Origin: Empedobacter brevis NBRC 14943 = ATCC 43319
GTDB taxonomy: Bacteria > Bacteroidota > Bacteroidia > Flavobacteriales > Weeksellaceae
NCBI RefSeq assembly: GCF_000382425.1
Contig: NZ_KB908296.1
Span: 124,001-188,000 of the forward strand
Direction: 5' to 3'
Length of the DNA: 64,000 nt
Part shown: positions 36,499 through 45,953 of the stretch, piece after piece
How positions within the stretch are numbered: position 1 is the stretch's first letter
How the letters are laid out: each line of letters begins with the position of its first letter
Made by a program: the position numbers and the translations under genes
Notes under the pieces: generated by a model
What the model was told of the DNA's origin: nothing
Databases searched by the model: none
Seen by the model: only the letters and a program-made list of their open reading frames with translations

Positions 36499-37146
36499 CT
36501 ATGGAATATCCAAATATTTATGTGTTTGTAAAGAATAACGCCATTTAGGGTTTTCTTTGACGTACTCAATGATTAATGGAAGATTTTTGTCGCGTTTACT
36601 CCATTCAGTTTGTAAGAATAGTGTACAATCTTCTCCAACTCGTGCAGCCTGTTCTTCAGCAAACTGAAAATCGTGGTTATTGAAAATAATACATTTCAAT
36701 TCGTGCGCAGCTTCACAAACTTCATCCAACGGAAGCATTGTTTTCTTTGGAGAAAGACAAACCCAGTCAATTTCACCACTTAATGGATAAGCACCAGAGG
36801 TTTCGATATGAATTCTGGCTCCTTTTTCATGCAGTTTTTTGGTTAAATAAGTCAAGTCCCACATCAAGGGTTCTCCACCTGTGATAATAATTGTTTTGGC
36901 TTGAGAAGTTGCCAAATCGACTAATTCATCAACGTTGGTTAAGGGATGCTTTTCAGCATCCCAGCTATCTTTTACATCGCACCAATGGCAACCAACATCA
37001 CACCCTCCTAATCGAATAAAATAGGAAGCTACACCTGTGTACATTCCTTCACCTTGAATAGTATAGAAATGTTCCATAACAGGTAATAATTTTCCTTCTT
37101 TTATCAGTTGTTGTTCTTCTGCAGTTGTCGATGCAATGTGTATCAT
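36499..37146 (-). CDS. queE: 7-carboxy-7-deazaguanine synthase
   Basis: 215 residues. A radical-SAM enzyme that makes 7-carboxy-7-deazaguanine for the queuosine pathway of tRNA modification. The cluster motif is CX3CX2C at C49, C53 and C56 (GCDVGCHWC), the family variant with WC before the last position. FYTIQGEGMYTG (27-38) and IIITGGEPLMWDL are intact. It follows folD by 4 nt in an operon. QueC/QueD are not in the window. Confidence 0.95.
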   Translation of the reverse strand: MIHIASTTAEEQQLIKEGKLLPVMEHFYTIQGEGMYTGVASYFIRLGGCDVGCHWCDVKDSWDAEKHPLTNVDELVDLATSQAKTIIITGGEPLMWDLTYLTKKLHEKGARIHIETSGAYPLSGEIDWVCLSPKKTMLPLDEVCEAAHELKCIIFNNHDFQFAEEQAARVGEDCTLFLQTEWSKRDKNLPLIIEYVKENPKWRYSLQTHKYLDIP

Positions 37147-37150
37147 AATT

Positions 37151-38026
37151 TTATTTTTTATTGTTGTAAGCCAACAATGTATTTTTTAATAACATGGCAC
37201 GTGTCATAGGACCAACTCCTCCCGGAACCGGTGTAATCCACGATGCTTTTTCTTTTACGTTATCAAAGTCTACATCACCAGCTAATTTGAAGCCTCTTGG
37301 ATTAGTTTCATCATCAACGCGAGTAATTCCAACGTCAATGATAACTGCTCCATCTTTTATCATATCAGCTTTTAAAAAGCCTGGAACTCCTAAAGCGGTA
37401 ATCACGATATCAGCTTCTTTTGTAAATTGTTCTAAATTTTGGGTTTTAGAGTGTGCTAACGTTACTGTACTGTTTCCGGGGTTTCCGTTTTTACTCATCA
37501 AAATACTCATTGGACGACCAACGATTCGTGAACGACCAATCACAACTGTATGTTTTCCTGTTGTATCAATGTTATAACGTTCCAACATTTCCATAATTCC
37601 AAAAGGTGTTGCTGGCAAAAATGTTTCCATCTCTAAAGCCATTTTACCAAAGTTCATCGGATGGAAACCGTCCACATCTTTTTTAGGATCAATTGCATTA
37701 ATAACAGCTTCTTGATCAATGTGTTTTGGTAAAGGCAACTGAACGATAAATCCATCTAAGGTCTCATCATTGTTCCATTTTTCAATTTCCGCAATTAAAT
37801 CTTCTTGGGAAATGGTGTCAGGTAATCGTAATTCAGAAGATTCGATTCCTACAAAATGACAATCTTTTATTTTATTGTCAACATACGTTTGTGAAGCACC
37901 GTTGCTTCCTACTAAAATAGCACCCAAATGTGGTACACGAACTCCTTGGTCTTTGTAATTCTGTACCAGCTCCTTGATCTCTTGTTTGATCTCTTTTGCC
38001 AGTTTAATTCCGTCTAAAATTTGCAT
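37151..38026 (-). CDS. folD: Methylenetetrahydrofolate dehydrogenase/cyclohydrolase
   Basis: 291 residues from ATG 38026 (MQILDGIKLAKEIK). I reject the 38059 start because a -7 box lies at 38045-38052, between the two, so the longer start could not be transcribed from it. It interconverts 5,10-methylene-, methenyl- and 10-formyl-THF. Conserved YVDNKIKDC, with the catalytic Lys, VQLPLPKHID, DVDGF, VIGRSRIVGRPM and PVPGGVGPMTRAML are present. Two-gene operon with queE. The antisense frame 37194-37577 is a shadow. Confidence 0.97.
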   Translation of the reverse strand: MQILDGIKLAKEIKQEIKELVQNYKDQGVRVPHLGAILVGSNGASQTYVDNKIKDCHFVGIESSELRLPDTISQEDLIAEIEKWNNDETLDGFIVQLPLPKHIDQEAVINAIDPKKDVDGFHPMNFGKMALEMETFLPATPFGIMEMLERYNIDTTGKHTVVIGRSRIVGRPMSILMSKNGNPGNSTVTLAHSKTQNLEQFTKEADIVITALGVPGFLKADMIKDGAVIIDVGITRVDDETNPRGFKLAGDVDFDNVKEKASWITPVPGGVGPMTRAMLLKNTLLAYNNKK

Positions 38027-38044
38027 TGTTTTGTTGTGTTTGCG

Positions 38045-38052
38045 CAAAGATA
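38045..38052 (-). promoter_or_regulatory. -7 box of the folD-queE operon
   Basis: Minus-strand TATCTTTG, 18 nt before the chosen ATG. It argues for that start over the upstream one. Confidence 0.5.
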
Positions 38053-38109
38053 AGGACAAATTGGAAAATAAATAATTAGAAGTTGAGATTATGATTTTTG
38101 TAAAAATAG

Positions 38110-38136
38110 AAAACCACTTCTTTTTGAAGTGGTTTG
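38110..38136 (-). terminator. Terminator of the 163-residue membrane protein
   Basis: AAAACCACTTC pairs with GAAGTGGTTTT around 5 nt, 4 nt after the stop. The same stem is used downstream of the DPP IV gene at 50341-50370. Confidence 0.8.
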
Positions 38137-38139
38137 GTT

Positions 38140-38631
38140 TTATTGATATTTTTTCTGAGCCTCCTTGAGATAAGAAAAAACCTGTGACGTTTTCATTTTT
38201 GATGAACTTGTATGGAAAATAAATAATCCTGTTTCGACATTAAAATAATAATCTTGACCACCATTTCTAATTTGAAACCATTCTAATAATCCATTTGCAA
38301 GATTAACACCAATCCAGTTGATTTCAGAAGTTTTCAAATCGAAGATAAAGTTATCATCGGGATTATTGGTTGTCACGTAATGTATTTTATCAGCAATGAC
38401 ATACAAAACGCCACTTCCTTGAAACGCTTTTAATTTGAAAAATTGTGATTGATTTTTTCCGAAATTATACCGTAATACTGCCTTAAAATCGGCATTGGAA
38501 GGAACGGTTTCTAATAAGGTATTTTGCTTCTTTTCTCTCGATTTACTTGCCCAAAAAGCAATTCCAAAGATGAGGATAACAGGTGAAATACAACATAATA
38601 ATGAGGATAAAAGTGAAAGAATGTCGTTCAT
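38140..38631 (-). CDS. Membrane-anchored protein of unknown function
   Basis: 163 residues from ATG 38631 (MNDILSLLSSLLCC), which gives a single N-terminal membrane helix (about 4-29). The 38673 frame start adds only a non-conserved lead. After the helix comes a soluble beta-rich domain with WIGVNLANGLLEWFQIRNGGQDYYFNVETGLFIFHTS, a PH-like strand pattern. No family is recognised with confidence. It is last in a minus-strand run after gpsA and the 137-residue gene, with a gap of 86 nt, and has its own terminator. Confidence 0.65.
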   Translation of the reverse strand: MNDILSLLSSLLCCISPVILIFGIAFWASKSREKKQNTLLETVPSNADFKAVLRYNFGKNQSQFFKLKAFQGSGVLYVIADKIHYVTTNNPDDNFIFDLKTSEINWIGVNLANGLLEWFQIRNGGQDYYFNVETGLFIFHTSSSKMKTSQVFSYLKEAQKKYQ

Positions 38632-38717
38632 AGTAGTTTGATTTAGATTTGGTTGAAGATACAAAAAAAGCAATTAGTATACTAACCGCTTTTATATTTT
38701 TGAAAATGATAATGGTT

Positions 38718-39131
38718 TTAAATCAATCTTATTTTCTCTTCAATAACTTTTCGTTCCTGTGCGATTAAGTTATCTTCTTCTGTCGGAAATTGAAAAATTC
38801 CAGAATTGAGGCTCTCAATACGTTTTAAAACTTCATAAGAGGTTAACGCTTTTTCCGAATTATTCTGGTTGATATACACACGAATCGCTTTCATAAACGT
38901 TAAAATATTCTTCTTTTTTAATTCGTCAGACAATAAAAACTGGTCACGTTCCTCGTTAACTTCTAATAATGTTGACAAATTATTATCATCAATTTTATAA
39001 TACGATTGTAACATTTGATTGAACATAATCAAGAAGCCATCATCCGAATTTCCAATTTCTAAAGAGATAATTCGGGCCAATGTTTTATTTAGTTCCTGAA
39101 TATATTTTGAAATAAAATCTTGTTTAATCAT
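38718..39131 (-). CDS. Conserved hypothetical protein next to gpsA
   Basis: 137 residues, helical and soluble with no signal peptide (MIKQDFISKYIQELNKTLARIISLE). The stretch FLIMFNQMLQSYYKIDDNNLSTLLE and the closing RKVIEEKIRLI look like a helical bundle resembling TPR-free scaffold domains. I know no function. It starts 1 nt after the gpsA stop, so it is translated from the same message and may have a related or merely co-expressed role. Confidence 0.7.
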   Translation of the reverse strand: MIKQDFISKYIQELNKTLARIISLEIGNSDDGFLIMFNQMLQSYYKIDDNNLSTLLEVNEERDQFLLSDELKKKNILTFMKAIRVYINQNNSEKALTSYEVLKRIESLNSGIFQFPTEEDNLIAQERKVIEEKIRLI

Positions 39132-39132
39132 T

Positions 39133-40134
39133 TTAATCTAATTTTTTAGATAATTTTTCTATGGTTCTTGCAGGATTTTTTCCTTCGTATAAAATTTTAT
39201 GAACGGCGTTGATAATCGGTGCTTTAATTTGATACTGTTCATTCATAATGGCTACACCTTTTGTCGCATAATAACCTTCGGCAACCATATTCATCTCTAA
39301 AATAGCAGATTTTACAGTATAGCCTTTTCCGATCATATTTCCGAACATTCGGTTTCTGGAGAAAAACGAATAACCAGTTACCAGTAAATCGCCAAGATAA
39401 GCGGAATCATTTATTTTACGTTTCAAAGGGCTCGCCGTTTTTAATATATGATTCATTTCACGAATTGCATTACTCATTAAAACAGCCTGAAAATTATCTC
39501 CGTAGCCTAGTCCATGTGCGATACCTGCAGCAATGGCGTAAATATTTTTCAGAACAGCTCCAAACTCCGTCCCATAAATATCGTTTGATAGTTTCGTTTT
39601 GATAAAGTCACAAGCCAAACAATCGGCTACAATTTGTGCTTTACTCTCCTCTTTGGCAGCAATTGTCAAATATGAAAGGCGCTCTAAGGCAACTTCTTCA
39701 GCATGACAAGGCCCACTCACAATCCCTAATTGTTCTTCTTTCAAGTCGAAATTGTCAAACAAATATTGCCCTACCAATTGAAAATGGTCCGGAATAATTC
39801 CTTTTATCGATGTTACAACAAATTTATCTGTCAATGGAACAGTTAATTTGTTCAAACAATCGGCAACGTAAATGGATGGTACAACCAAAAAGATAATATC
39901 CGAATTCATGACAACTTCGTTTATATCCGTCGATATTTTAAGTTTCTCTGACTTAAATTCGACATCAGTCAAATAATTTGGATTGTGTTTATTACGTTCC
40001 AAATATCCTTTTACGTACTCGTCTTTTACCCACCAGTTGAATGTCTCAAGATTTTTATTCAGCATTTTTGCAATAGCAGTTGCCCAGCTTCCATTCCCGA
40101 TTAATCCAACTTTACGATTAGATAACTCTATCAT
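39133..40134 (-). CDS. gpsA: Glycerol-3-phosphate dehydrogenase [NAD(P)+]
   Basis: 333 residues. It makes glycerol-3-phosphate from dihydroxyacetone phosphate for phospholipid synthesis. The N-terminal Rossmann motif is GNGSWATAIAKML (13-25), and the substrate site with the catalytic Lys lies in GTEFGAVLKNIYAIAAG. SGPCHAEEVAL is also characteristic. It is first in an operon with the 137-residue gene and is divergent from the flippase. The -7 box is at 40154-40161. Confidence 0.97.
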   Translation of the reverse strand: MIELSNRKVGLIGNGSWATAIAKMLNKNLETFNWWVKDEYVKGYLERNKHNPNYLTDVEFKSEKLKISTDINEVVMNSDIIFLVVPSIYVADCLNKLTVPLTDKFVVTSIKGIIPDHFQLVGQYLFDNFDLKEEQLGIVSGPCHAEEVALERLSYLTIAAKEESKAQIVADCLACDFIKTKLSNDIYGTEFGAVLKNIYAIAAGIAHGLGYGDNFQAVLMSNAIREMNHILKTASPLKRKINDSAYLGDLLVTGYSFFSRNRMFGNMIGKGYTVKSAILEMNMVAEGYYATKGVAIMNEQYQIKAPIINAVHKILYEGKNPARTIEKLSKKLD

Positions 40135-40153
40135 AATATACTTATTGAACAGA

Positions 40154-40161
40154 CAAAGTTA
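40154..40161 (-). promoter_or_regulatory. -7 box of gpsA
   Basis: Minus-strand TAACTTTG, 19 nt before the gpsA ATG. The 96-nt divergent gap must also hold the flippase promoter, where I see no clean box. Confidence 0.45.
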
Positions 40162-40230
40162 CAGATTTTGTAGCTTAGGTATTTTGAATTTTACGAAAAG
40201 AAACTCAATTTTGTAAAAATTTTAACGGCT

Positions 40231-41649
40231 TTGTACAAAAAACTTTTTAGTGAGACCATTATTTATGGTATTGGCTCAATTTTGCCGAGGTTAATCATGT
40301 TTGCGTTAAATCCTTTCATTATTGATAAAACGTCAAATACGGATTTCTCTATTTTCGGACAACTGTATGCCGCAGTTTCATTTCTAAATGTCATCCTGAC
40401 TTTTGGTTTCGAAACCGCATTTTTTCGGTATGCTACCGAAGAAGGATTGTACCAGAAAGTGCTGAATACATCCTTTTGGTTTATGGTTATAACATCATCT
40501 GCAATGATGACGCTGTTGTATCTCTTCTTACAGCCTTTGGCTGATTTTGCGAATTATACGGATCATCCCGAATACCTATTGTGGTTTGGTTGGATTGCTT
40601 TTTTTGATACAATTTGTGTAATTCCTTTTGCTGTATTACGTTTTAAAAACCGACCGATTTTATATTCAGCCATTAAAGTTTTTCAAAATGTGTTCCAGGC
40701 AGTTTTTACAATTGTTTTATTGTATTATGTTTCGAGGAGTTTTATGAGTAGCCTAGGTTTTGAGAATACCATCTCTTTTCCTTTTATAGCGAATTTAATC
40801 GCAAGTATTCTTGGAGTTGTTTTATTGTTAGGTGTTATTCGTCATGTTCAATTCAGGTTTGATAAACCTTTATTCAAAACAATGTTTATATATGGTTATC
40901 CTATCATGATTGCGGGTTTAGGTTATATTTTAAATGAGAATTTCGACAAATTAGTTCAGCGGCAATTTATCAATGAAGCTGACGCAGGTTCGTACGCAGC
41001 GTGTTATAAATTAGCAACTTTGATGACGCTTTTTGTAACAGCTTATCGAATGGGTATAGAGCCTTTTTTCTTTAAAGTAGCAAAAAAAGGAGATGCAAAA
41101 CAGATGTATGCCAATATTTTATTCTTCTTTAGTATTATTTGCAACATTGTAATTCTTGGTATTTTAGCAAATATTGATTGGATTAAGAAAATTTTTATTC
41201 CGGATTCTTCTTTTTGGGTCGCTTTAGATATTGTGCCAATTATTTTAATCGCCAATTTATTTTTTGGGATTTATTACAATCTTTCTATCTGGTACAAAGT
41301 GACAGATAGAACAAATATCGGAACAGTAATTTCCTTAATAGGAGGTGCAATTACCATTCTTTTAAACATCTTTTTATTGCCAAAATATGGATTTATGGTT
41401 TCTGCTTGGACAACTTTATTTGCATATGGCATAATGATGGTGATTTCGTACATTTGGGGTCAGAAAGTTTACCCAATTCCATACAAAGTCAATAAAATAT
41501 TATTTTATATGGGAATTGCAATTGCTTTGGCTTGGACAAATTATTTTATCCTTGGTTCGAATTTGATTAGTGGTAATCTGATTCTAATCGTGTACATTGC
41601 GTTTATTGCATTTGCGGAAAGAAACACACTTAAAAAACTAAGAAAATAA
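40231..41649 (+). CDS. Wzx-like polysaccharide/lipid-linked oligosaccharide flippase, TTG start
   Basis: 472 residues with about 12-14 membrane segments, member of the MATE/polysaccharide-exporter group. It moves undecaprenyl- or lipid-linked glycans across the inner membrane. The opening [28 protein letters not shown] is the family's typical N-terminus, so the start must be at or near TTG 40231; no ATG precedes it in frame. The order flippase-dut-nucleotidyltransferase-DUF4292-EnvC is one I know as conserved in Flavobacteriia. Only 2 nt separate it from dut. Confidence 0.88.
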   Translation: MYKKLFSETIIYGIGSILPRLIMFALNPFIIDKTSNTDFSIFGQLYAAVSFLNVILTFGFETAFFRYATEEGLYQKVLNTSFWFMVITSSAMMTLLYLFLQPLADFANYTDHPEYLLWFGWIAFFDTICVIPFAVLRFKNRPILYSAIKVFQNVFQAVFTIVLLYYVSRSFMSSLGFENTISFPFIANLIASILGVVLLLGVIRHVQFRFDKPLFKTMFIYGYPIMIAGLGYILNENFDKLVQRQFINEADAGSYAACYKLATLMTLFVTAYRMGIEPFFFKVAKKGDAKQMYANILFFFSIICNIVILGILANIDWIKKIFIPDSSFWVALDIVPIILIANLFFGIYYNLSIWYKVTDRTNIGTVISLIGGAITILLNIFLLPKYGFMVSAWTTLFAYGIMMVISYIWGQKVYPIPYKVNKILFYMGIAIALAWTNYFILGSNLISGNLILIVYIAFIAFAERNTLKKLRK

Positions 41650-41651
41650 AA

Positions 41652-42086
41652 ATGAAAGTAAAAGTTATTAATATTTCGAAACATGCTTTGCCTGAGTATA
41701 AAACAGCATTATCAGCTGGAATGGATTTGACAGCTAACATTGATGCTCCAATTGAATTGAAGCCATTAGAAAGAAGATTAATTCCGACAGGATTGAGTAT
41801 CGAATTACCTGCAGGTTATGAAGCACAAGTTCGTCCCCGTAGTGGAATGGCATTAAAATATGGATTAACATGCCTTAATTCTCCGGGAACAATTGATGCG
41901 GATTATCGTGGAGAAATCGGTGTGATTTTAGCCAATGTTTCAAATGAAGTCTGTGTGATTAATGATGGTGAACGAATTGCACAATTGGTGATCGCTAAAC
42001 ACGAAACAATCGAATGGGAGGAAACAGAAATGTTGAACGAAACAGAAAGAGGAGCCGGAGGTTTCGGAAGCACAGGAAAGCAATAA
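41652..42086 (+). CDS. dut: dUTP diphosphatase
   Basis: 144 residues. It hydrolyses dUTP to dUMP, keeping uracil out of DNA. All five trimer motifs are visible: AGMDLTAN (1), [11 protein letters not shown] (2), [13 protein letters not shown] (3), GERIAQLV (4) and the C-terminal [10 protein letters not shown] (5). It starts 2 nt after the flippase stop. Confidence 0.98.
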   Translation: MKVKVINISKHALPEYKTALSAGMDLTANIDAPIELKPLERRLIPTGLSIELPAGYEAQVRPRSGMALKYGLTCLNSPGTIDADYRGEIGVILANVSNEVCVINDGERIAQLVIAKHETIEWEETEMLNETERGAGGFGSTGKQ

Positions 42087-42156
42087 AGAAAGGTTTGAAT
42101 TTATTTTCAGAATCTTATCAATGATACAATCTAACAAAGATATTTTTTAAAATAAA

Positions 42157-43179
42157 ATGAAAATTATTATCCCAATGGCTGGACGTGGTTCACGTTTACG
42201 CCCTCATACATTAACAACACCAAAACCGTTAATTCCAATAGCAGGAAAGCCAATTGTTCATCGTTTAGTGGAAGACATTGCAAAAGTATGTTCAGAAAAG
42301 ATTGATGAAATAGCTTTTGTAATCGGTGATTTTGGAGCTGAGGTTGAAGCTGATTTAATTGCAATAGCTGAAAAATTAGGAGCAAAAGGAACAATTTGTC
42401 ATCAGTTAGAACCTCTGGGAACAGCGCATTCTATCTGGATGGCGAAAGAAGTTTTAGATGGACCTGTTATTGTAGCTTATGCTGATACTTTGTTCCGTGC
42501 TGATTTCAAATTAGACATGGAATCGGATGGCGTTGTTTGGGTAAAACAAGTCGATAACCCTTCTGCTTTTGGAGTTGTAAAACTAGATAACCAGAATGTG
42601 ATTACAGATTTTGTGGAAAAACCGAAAGAATTTGTTTCTGATTTAGCAATTATTGGAATTTATTTTTTCAGAGATGGACAAAAGCTGTACAAAGAAATTG
42701 AATATTTACTGGAAAATGATATTCAAAAAGGTGGCGAATATCAATTGACAGATGCTTTGGAGAATATGCGTGTTGCAGGTGATAAATTTACGCTTGGAAA
42801 AGTTGATGAATGGATGGATTGTGGAAACAAAGCTGTTACAGTGGATACCAATACTCGCGTTTTGAATTTAGATCAAGAAGACTTCAAAGAAATTCATTCT
42901 TCAGCAATAATTGATCATTCATTAATTATTGAGCCATGTTTTATTGGTGAAAATGTAGTAATCAAAAATTCGAAAATCGGACCATTCGTTTCGTTAGGAA
43001 ATGGAACGGTTGTTGAAAACTCAAATATCGATAACAGTTTAATTCAAGAAAATTCAAGAATTTGTAATGCAAACTTAACAGATACTATGATTGGAAATAA
43101 TGCCAAGTATTTTGGAGTTTCTCGTAGTATCAGTTTAGGAGATTATTCTGAATTAGATTTTAAGTCACATGAAGCTTAA
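42157..43179 (+). CDS. Sugar-1-phosphate nucleotidyltransferase with left-handed beta-helix tail
   Basis: 340 residues. The Rossmann-like nucleotidyl domain opens with PMAGRGSRLRPHTLTTPKPLIPIAGKP, the GXGXRXXPXTXXXPK activation loop, and continues to about 235. The C-terminal part (about 245-340) has short hexapeptide-like repeats (IIEPCFIGENVVIKNSKIG; IDNSLIQENS). It would make a nucleotide sugar (dTDP-glucose, GDP-mannose or UDP-GlcNAc type; base not decidable). It is 70 nt after dut and 6 nt before the DUF4292 lipoprotein. Confidence 0.9.
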   Translation: MKIIIPMAGRGSRLRPHTLTTPKPLIPIAGKPIVHRLVEDIAKVCSEKIDEIAFVIGDFGAEVEADLIAIAEKLGAKGTICHQLEPLGTAHSIWMAKEVLDGPVIVAYADTLFRADFKLDMESDGVVWVKQVDNPSAFGVVKLDNQNVITDFVEKPKEFVSDLAIIGIYFFRDGQKLYKEIEYLLENDIQKGGEYQLTDALENMRVAGDKFTLGKVDEWMDCGNKAVTVDTNTRVLNLDQEDFKEIHSSAIIDHSLIIEPCFIGENVVIKNSKIGPFVSLGNGTVVENSNIDNSLIQENSRICNANLTDTMIGNNAKYFGVSRSISLGDYSELDFKSHEA

Positions 43180-43185
43180 GAAAAT

Positions 43186-43986
43186 ATGATGAAGAAATTA
43201 ACGTATATCTTTTGTTTAGGAGTTATTACAACAGCTTGTAATACTCAAAAAATAGCAAAAGTTGATAAAAATAATACCGAAGTAATATCAGCTTCGGCAA
43301 AAATTATTCAGCAAACATTGTCCAAAAAATCGGAATTCAAAGATTTGACAATAAAAGCAAAGGTTACTGCAGATTTAGAAGAAATTTCGGGTGATGTAAA
43401 TGCAACAATTGCGATAAAAAATGGACAAAAGATATGGGTTAATGCAACCAAATTTGGTTTTACCGGTGCGCGTTCATTGATTACGCCAAATGGTTTTTCG
43501 GCTTATGAGAAATTAGGAGGAACTTATTATGAAGGAGACTTTTCTATTGCAAATAAATTATTGAAAGTTGATTTTATTGATTATCAAAAATTACAAAATT
43601 TAATGCTAGGAAAGGTTTTCGTTGATTTAAATCCGACAGATTACACAGCTGCTTTTTTGAATGATCAATACACAATTACATACAATAAAAACCAAGATAT
43701 TGTAACTTCTCCTAAAGAAGGGGAATACATTCAGACGTATATTTTTGACAATGGATTTCGCTTGAAGGAAGCACATTTAAAAGATCCAAAACGTAAAATG
43801 GAAGTTGATTTGGTTTACAATAACTGGATAAAAGCCGGAGAAGAGGAGTTTCCAAAAAATGTTAAAATTATTATAAAAGAGAAAAAAACGCGTCGAATAG
43901 ATTTGGAATATAATAGTTTTACGTTTCAGGAAACGAACACACCGTTCTCAATTCCAGATGGGTATAAGAAAAAAGAAATAAAATAA
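43186..43986 (+). CDS. DUF4292 lipoprotein
   Basis: 266 residues. Lipoprotein signal MMKKLTYIFCLGVITTAC (C18; start could be the second Met). The body is a beta sheet with DLTIKAKVTADLEEISGDVNATIAIKNGQKIWVNA, the pattern of DUF4292 and of LolA/LolB-like lipid-carrier folds. Its stop overlaps the EnvC start by 1 nt. Its likely job is outer-membrane or periplasmic lipoprotein/lipid handling; this is inferred from fold and neighbours only. Confidence 0.85.
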   Translation: MMKKLTYIFCLGVITTACNTQKIAKVDKNNTEVISASAKIIQQTLSKKSEFKDLTIKAKVTADLEEISGDVNATIAIKNGQKIWVNATKFGFTGARSLITPNGFSAYEKLGGTYYEGDFSIANKLLKVDFIDYQKLQNLMLGKVFVDLNPTDYTAAFLNDQYTITYNKNQDIVTSPKEGEYIQTYIFDNGFRLKEAHLKDPKRKMEVDLVYNNWIKAGEEEFPKNVKIIIKEKKTRRIDLEYNSFTFQETNTPFSIPDGYKKKEIK

Positions 43987-45653
43987 TGAAGTTTGTTTTA
44001 TCAACTGTATTTTTAACGTTGTCATTATCAGTGTTTGCGCAGGTTCCGTATAATAAAGCGAACTTACAAAAGCAAAATGCTCAGCTAAAAAAAGAGATTA
44101 TAAACTTAAACAAACAACTCGAGGTTAATAAACGAAATTCGAAGTTAAATGTTGATTATGTACAGAATTTGACAAAAAAAATTCAAGTTCAGAGTAAATT
44201 AGTGAACAACTTATCGAAAGAAAAACGATTTATTGAGGATGAAATTTATTTAACTCAATTAGAGATTAATAAGCTTTCGCGTGAGTTGGTAGAACTAAAA
44301 AAAGAATACAAACAGGTTTTGGTTCGTGCGTACAAGAACAAATCTGTTGAAAATAAATTACTTTTTGTGCTTTCTTCTAAAAGTTTGGGAGAGGCGTATC
44401 GTCGTATCAAATATTTAGAGAAATATTCGGCATTCCAATTGGGACAGGCGAACGAAATTATTGGTAAACAAACCGATATTCAACATAAAAAAGCACAAAA
44501 AGAGAAAGCAAAAGACGAAAAAGCAAAAGTCCTTTCTCAGCAAACGCTATTTAGTCAAAATCTTGAAAAGGAACGATTGACAAAAGAAAAAGCAGTAGAA
44601 GAATTTCATAAAAATGAAGGCGTTATTGTTGCTGAAATCAATGCAAAAGAAGCTCAGCAGCGCCAAATAGATGCCCAGATTAAGGCTATTATTGAAGAAG
44701 AAATTCGCCAGGCTAAAATCCGTGCTGAAAAAGATTTAAAGGATTGGAACGAAGCAAAACGTGGAAATACAATTGCATCTTACAATGAATATTTGAGAGA
44801 TAATCCGAAAGGAGATTATGCAAAGTCTGCTCGCACAGCTATTTTACGAATTGAGAATGATGCTAAAGCTTGGAACATTGCACGTTCTGCACATACAAAA
44901 CAAGCATATCAATCTTATTTAAAGAATCATCCTGCTGGAAATTTTGTCTCTACCGCAAAAACTGAGATTTCAAAATTTGAACAGTTAGAACGTGAGGCAG
45001 AAGCAGAGCGTCAACGTATTATTGCGCAACGTAAAGCTGAAGAAGAAGCTCGTTTAAAAGCTCAAAAAGAAGAAGATGCACGTAAAATTGCAGCTGCAAA
45101 AGCAGAAGCAGAGCGTAAGGCTAAAATAGAAGCAGAACAAAAAGTGGTGACAAAAGTTCCGGAAAAGGAACGTGTTGTTAAAGTAGATGCTGTAAAACCA
45201 GCTGAAACTCATGCAGAACGTCCGGACTCTGAAGGTATTTCAGGAGAGTTTTCTTCTAATAGAGGACGTTTACCTTGGCCGGTTGATAAAGGAACAATTG
45301 TGAGCCGATTTGGATCAAATTCACATCCTGTTTTGTCCAACATCACAACACAAAATAGTGGTGTAGATATTTCTACTTATAAAGGTGCGCATGCTCGTGC
45401 TGTATATGAGGGGACTGTTCAAGGTGTTATAGCCATTCCCGGAGGAAATAAATCTATTCTAATTCGACATGGGTCATATTTTACAGTCTATACCAATATC
45501 TCAAGCGTAAGTGTTTCAAAAGATGATGTTGTAAAACGTGGGCAATCTTTAGGAATTGTCTATACAAGTGGAGAAGGAGAAACAGTAATGAATTTCCAGG
45601 TTTGGAGTGGGACAACGAAACAAAATCCTGCTTCTTGGGTAGCAGGAATGTAA
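43986..45653 (+). CDS. EnvC-like murein hydrolase activator with inserted repeat module
   Basis: 555 residues. Signal peptide to about A18. Residues 24-250 are coiled coil, as in EnvC. 253-289 and 295-330 are two copies of a W-x-x-A...Y-x-x-Y-L-x-x-x-P-x-G repeat (DWNEAKRGNTIASYNEYL; AWNIARSAHTKQAYQSYL). 335-400 is an Ala/Lys/Glu helix. The C-terminal M23/LytM domain is about 430-555. Its zinc motifs are altered: N457 instead of the first His in QNSGVDI, and MNFQVW instead of LHFEI. This fits a non-catalytic activator of amidases. It is about 150 residues longer than usual flavobacterial EnvC proteins. tatA follows. Confidence 0.88.
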   Translation: MKFVLSTVFLTLSLSVFAQVPYNKANLQKQNAQLKKEIINLNKQLEVNKRNSKLNVDYVQNLTKKIQVQSKLVNNLSKEKRFIEDEIYLTQLEINKLSRELVELKKEYKQVLVRAYKNKSVENKLLFVLSSKSLGEAYRRIKYLEKYSAFQLGQANEIIGKQTDIQHKKAQKEKAKDEKAKVLSQQTLFSQNLEKERLTKEKAVEEFHKNEGVIVAEINAKEAQQRQIDAQIKAIIEEEIRQAKIRAEKDLKDWNEAKRGNTIASYNEYLRDNPKGDYAKSARTAILRIENDAKAWNIARSAHTKQAYQSYLKNHPAGNFVSTAKTEISKFEQLEREAEAERQRIIAQRKAEEEARLKAQKEEDARKIAAAKAEAERKAKIEAEQKVVTKVPEKERVVKVDAVKPAETHAERPDSEGISGEFSSNRGRLPWPVDKGTIVSRFGSNSHPVLSNITTQNSGVDISTYKGAHARAVYEGTVQGVIAIPGGNKSILIRHGSYFTVYTNISSVSVSKDDVVKRGQSLGIVYTSGEGETVMNFQVWSGTTKQNPASWVAGM

Positions 45654-45664
45654 GAAAAAAATTA

Positions 45665-45672
45665 TATATTTG
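45665..45672 (+). promoter_or_regulatory. -7 box of tatA
   Basis: TATATTTG, 18 nt before the tatA ATG, so tatA can be transcribed apart from the envelope operon. Confidence 0.5.
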
Positions 45673-45690
45673 CATTAAAATCAATTCAGT

Positions 45691-45873
45691 ATGGGATTAG
45701 GAGGTAAAGAATGGATCGTAATCGTACTTGTTGTTTTATTATTATTCGGAGGTAAAAAAATTCCTGAATTAATGAGAGGATTAGGTTCGGGTTTAAACGA
45801 ATTTAAGAAAGCAACAAAAGATGAGAACAAATCAGAAGCAACAGAAACGACTTCTGAGAAAAAGGAGAATTAA
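45691..45873 (+). CDS. tatA: Sec-independent translocase subunit TatA
   Basis: 60 residues. A short N-terminal lead (MGLGGKEW), a membrane helix ([26 protein letters not shown]) and an amphipathic helix (LNEFKKATK) with a charged tail make up the pore-forming TatA/E subunit. [14 protein letters not shown] is the hallmark. tatC is not here. It lies 37 nt after the EnvC gene. TatA or TatE cannot be told apart by this alone. Confidence 0.93.
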   Translation: MGLGGKEWIVIVLVVLLLFGGKKIPELMRGLGSGLNEFKKATKDENKSEATETTSEKKEN

Positions 45874-45953
45874 AATCTATTTTTAATTAAATAATAAAGC
45901 ATTGTAGTTGAACAATTTTAATTGCAATGCTTTTATTTTATAAACAAATACAC

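Noticed and set aside
37194-37577. 127-codon plus-strand frame opposite folD
   Set aside because: It is the antisense of conserved FolD motifs (PGGVGPMTRAML) and has no start signal; a shadow.
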